Origin: JAWXBK01 sp040878185
GTDB lineage: Bacteria > Pseudomonadota > Alphaproteobacteria > Dongiales > Dongiaceae
Length of the DNA stretch: 64,000 nt
Reading direction: 5' to 3'
NCBI GenBank assembly: GCA_040878185.1
Contig: JBBDMS010000028.1
Location: forward strand, 1 to 64,000
Position 1 is the stretch's first letter. Every line of letters begins with the position of its first letter. Position numbers and translations under genes: made by a program. The notes under the pieces are model-generated. The model saw nothing but the letters and a program-made list of their open reading frames with translations, was not told the origin of the DNA and searched no databases. Positions 63,208 to 64,000 of this stretch are shown piece after piece.

Positions 63208-64000
63208 TCACGCCGCGTGCACGGCGAGGTCGCGGATTGTCGCCTGCGGCCCGCAGAGCGCGCAGTCGGGTGCGCGGCGCAACGCGATTTCGGTGAAGCG
63301 CGCCTCCATCGCATCGTAGAGCAGCAGCCGGCCCGAGAGGCCGCGGCCGAGGCCGAGCAATTCCTTGATCACTTCGGTCGCCTGCAGCGTGCCCATGACG
63401 CCGGCCAGCGCGCCGATGATCCCCGCCTCCTCGCAGCGCGGCACGAGATCCTCGCCCGGCCGGTCGGGAAACAGGCAGCGATAGCAGGGATGCGGCGATC
63501 CCAGATGCGATTTGAAGGTCGAAAGCTGCGCCTCGAAGCGAAAGAGCGAGGCGGCGACCAGCGTCTTCCCGGCCAGGTGACAGGCATCGTTGAGCAGATA
63601 GCGCGTCGCGAAATTGTCGCTGCCGTCGGCGACGATGTCGTAGCGCCCGATCAGTTCCGCGGCGTTCGCCGCGGTGAGGCGCAGGCGATGCGGTTCGATG
63701 CGGATCTCGGGATTGATACGCCGCCCGCCGTCGAGCGCGCTCTCGACCTTGGGTCGACCGACATCCTCGGTCCTGTGGATCACCTGACGCTGCAGATTGG
63801 TGAGATCGACGACATCGTCGTCGACGATGCCGATGCGGCCGATTCCGGCGGCAGCGAGATAGAGCATGAGCGGGGAGCCTAGTCCGCCGGCACCGATGAT
63901 CAGCGCGCTCGAGGCGAGCAGTTTTGCTTGGCCCTCCTCGCCGACCTCGTCGAGCACGACATGCCGCGCATAACGCAGCAACTGCTCGTCGCTGAGTTCG
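63208..64000 (-). CDS. ThiF/MoeB/HesA family adenylyltransferase (5' end cut by the window)
   Basis: At least 264 residues are visible. The ATP-binding GAGGLGSP, the DDDVVDLTNLQRQ and R-finger region, and the CYRC and CALC zinc pairs match E1-like MoeB/ThiF enzymes that adenylate the C-terminus of a sulfur carrier (MoaD or ThiS). The frame continues to the edge as ELSDEQLLRYARHV, the normal MoeB beginning, so only a few residues are missing. Thiamine or molybdopterin assignment needs the neighbouring genes. Confidence 0.9.
   Translation of the reverse strand, partial: ELSDEQLLRYARHVVLDEVGEEGQAKLLASSALIIGAGGLGSPLMLYLAAAGIGRIGIVDDDVVDLTNLQRQVIHRTEDVGRPKVESALDGGRRINPEIRIEPHRLRLTAANAAELIGRYDIVADGSDNFATRYLLNDACHLAGKTLVAASLFRFEAQLSTFKSHLGSPHPCYRCLFPDRPGEDLVPRCEEAGIIGALAGVMGTLQATEVIKELLGLGRGLSGRLLLYDAMEARFTEIALRRAPDCALCGPQATIRDLAVHAA

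Overview
This is a high-GC, gene-dense chromosomal stretch from an alphaproteobacterium. A Rhodospirillales-like lineage fits best, but that is inference from gene content: an Irr regulator beside rubrerythrin, a MucR/Ros regulator, a Fur/Mur-type regulator without the CxxC pair, ornithine-lipid genes olsBA, and the alphaproteobacterial orders miaB-phoH-ybeY-corC-lnt and metK-trmB-rimP-nusA-ylxR-infB-rbfA-truB-rpsO-pnp. A 10-base run of N inside a glutathione transferase gene shows it is a draft scaffold. No integrase, transposase, phage gene, plasmid gene or CRISPR array was seen.

Region 1 (1-15.4 kb, mostly minus strand) is the accessory part. After a gene fragment and a tRNA-Thr(CGU) comes a tightly coupled run of five paralogous GT4-like glycosyltransferases (451-5668). 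Two tandem terminators separate this run from a Tat-exported FAD amine oxidase. A second, paralogous amine oxidase is the last gene of an operon with an RND pump and its adaptor. A DUF924 gene, a glutathione transferase and a BAX-inhibitor-1 family membrane protein follow.

Region 2 (15.6-33.3 kb) holds trpS, DUF2333, a TauE/SafE exporter coupled to an Alph_Pro_TM protein, a UspA protein, an adenylate/guanylate cyclase, a complete branched-chain amino-acid-type ABC operon (livKHMGF), nfuA, a RutE-like reductase, a VanX/DdpX-type dipeptidase, tsaB-rimI, mucR, a Fur-family regulator and olsB-olsA. Two intergenic spaces carry palindromic repeats of the dispersed type.

Region 3 (33.4-51.5 kb) is core translation and RNA machinery, all on the plus strand. 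It runs from miaB to lnt, then an XRE regulator, metK-trmB, a leader with a promoter and attenuator-like terminator, and the long rimP-nusA-infB-rpsO-pnp series. Neighbouring genes are often linked by ATGA or GTGA overlaps. trmB seems to lack any standard start codon.

Region 4 (51.5-64 kb) contains a glycerophosphodiesterase coupled to a nitronate-monooxygenase-like flavoprotein with an added four-cysteine segment. Next is an iron/peroxide cluster (irr, rubrerythrin, a GlpC/HdrD-like Fe-S protein, DUF3501) with a clear Irr-box promoter. It ends with a divergent GST/HxlR pair, a large lipoprotein alpha/beta hydrolase, a probable fluoroacetate dehalogenase, an SH3 protein divergent from a D-2-hydroxyacid dehydrogenase, and a ThiF/MoeB-type adenylyltransferase cut by the window end.
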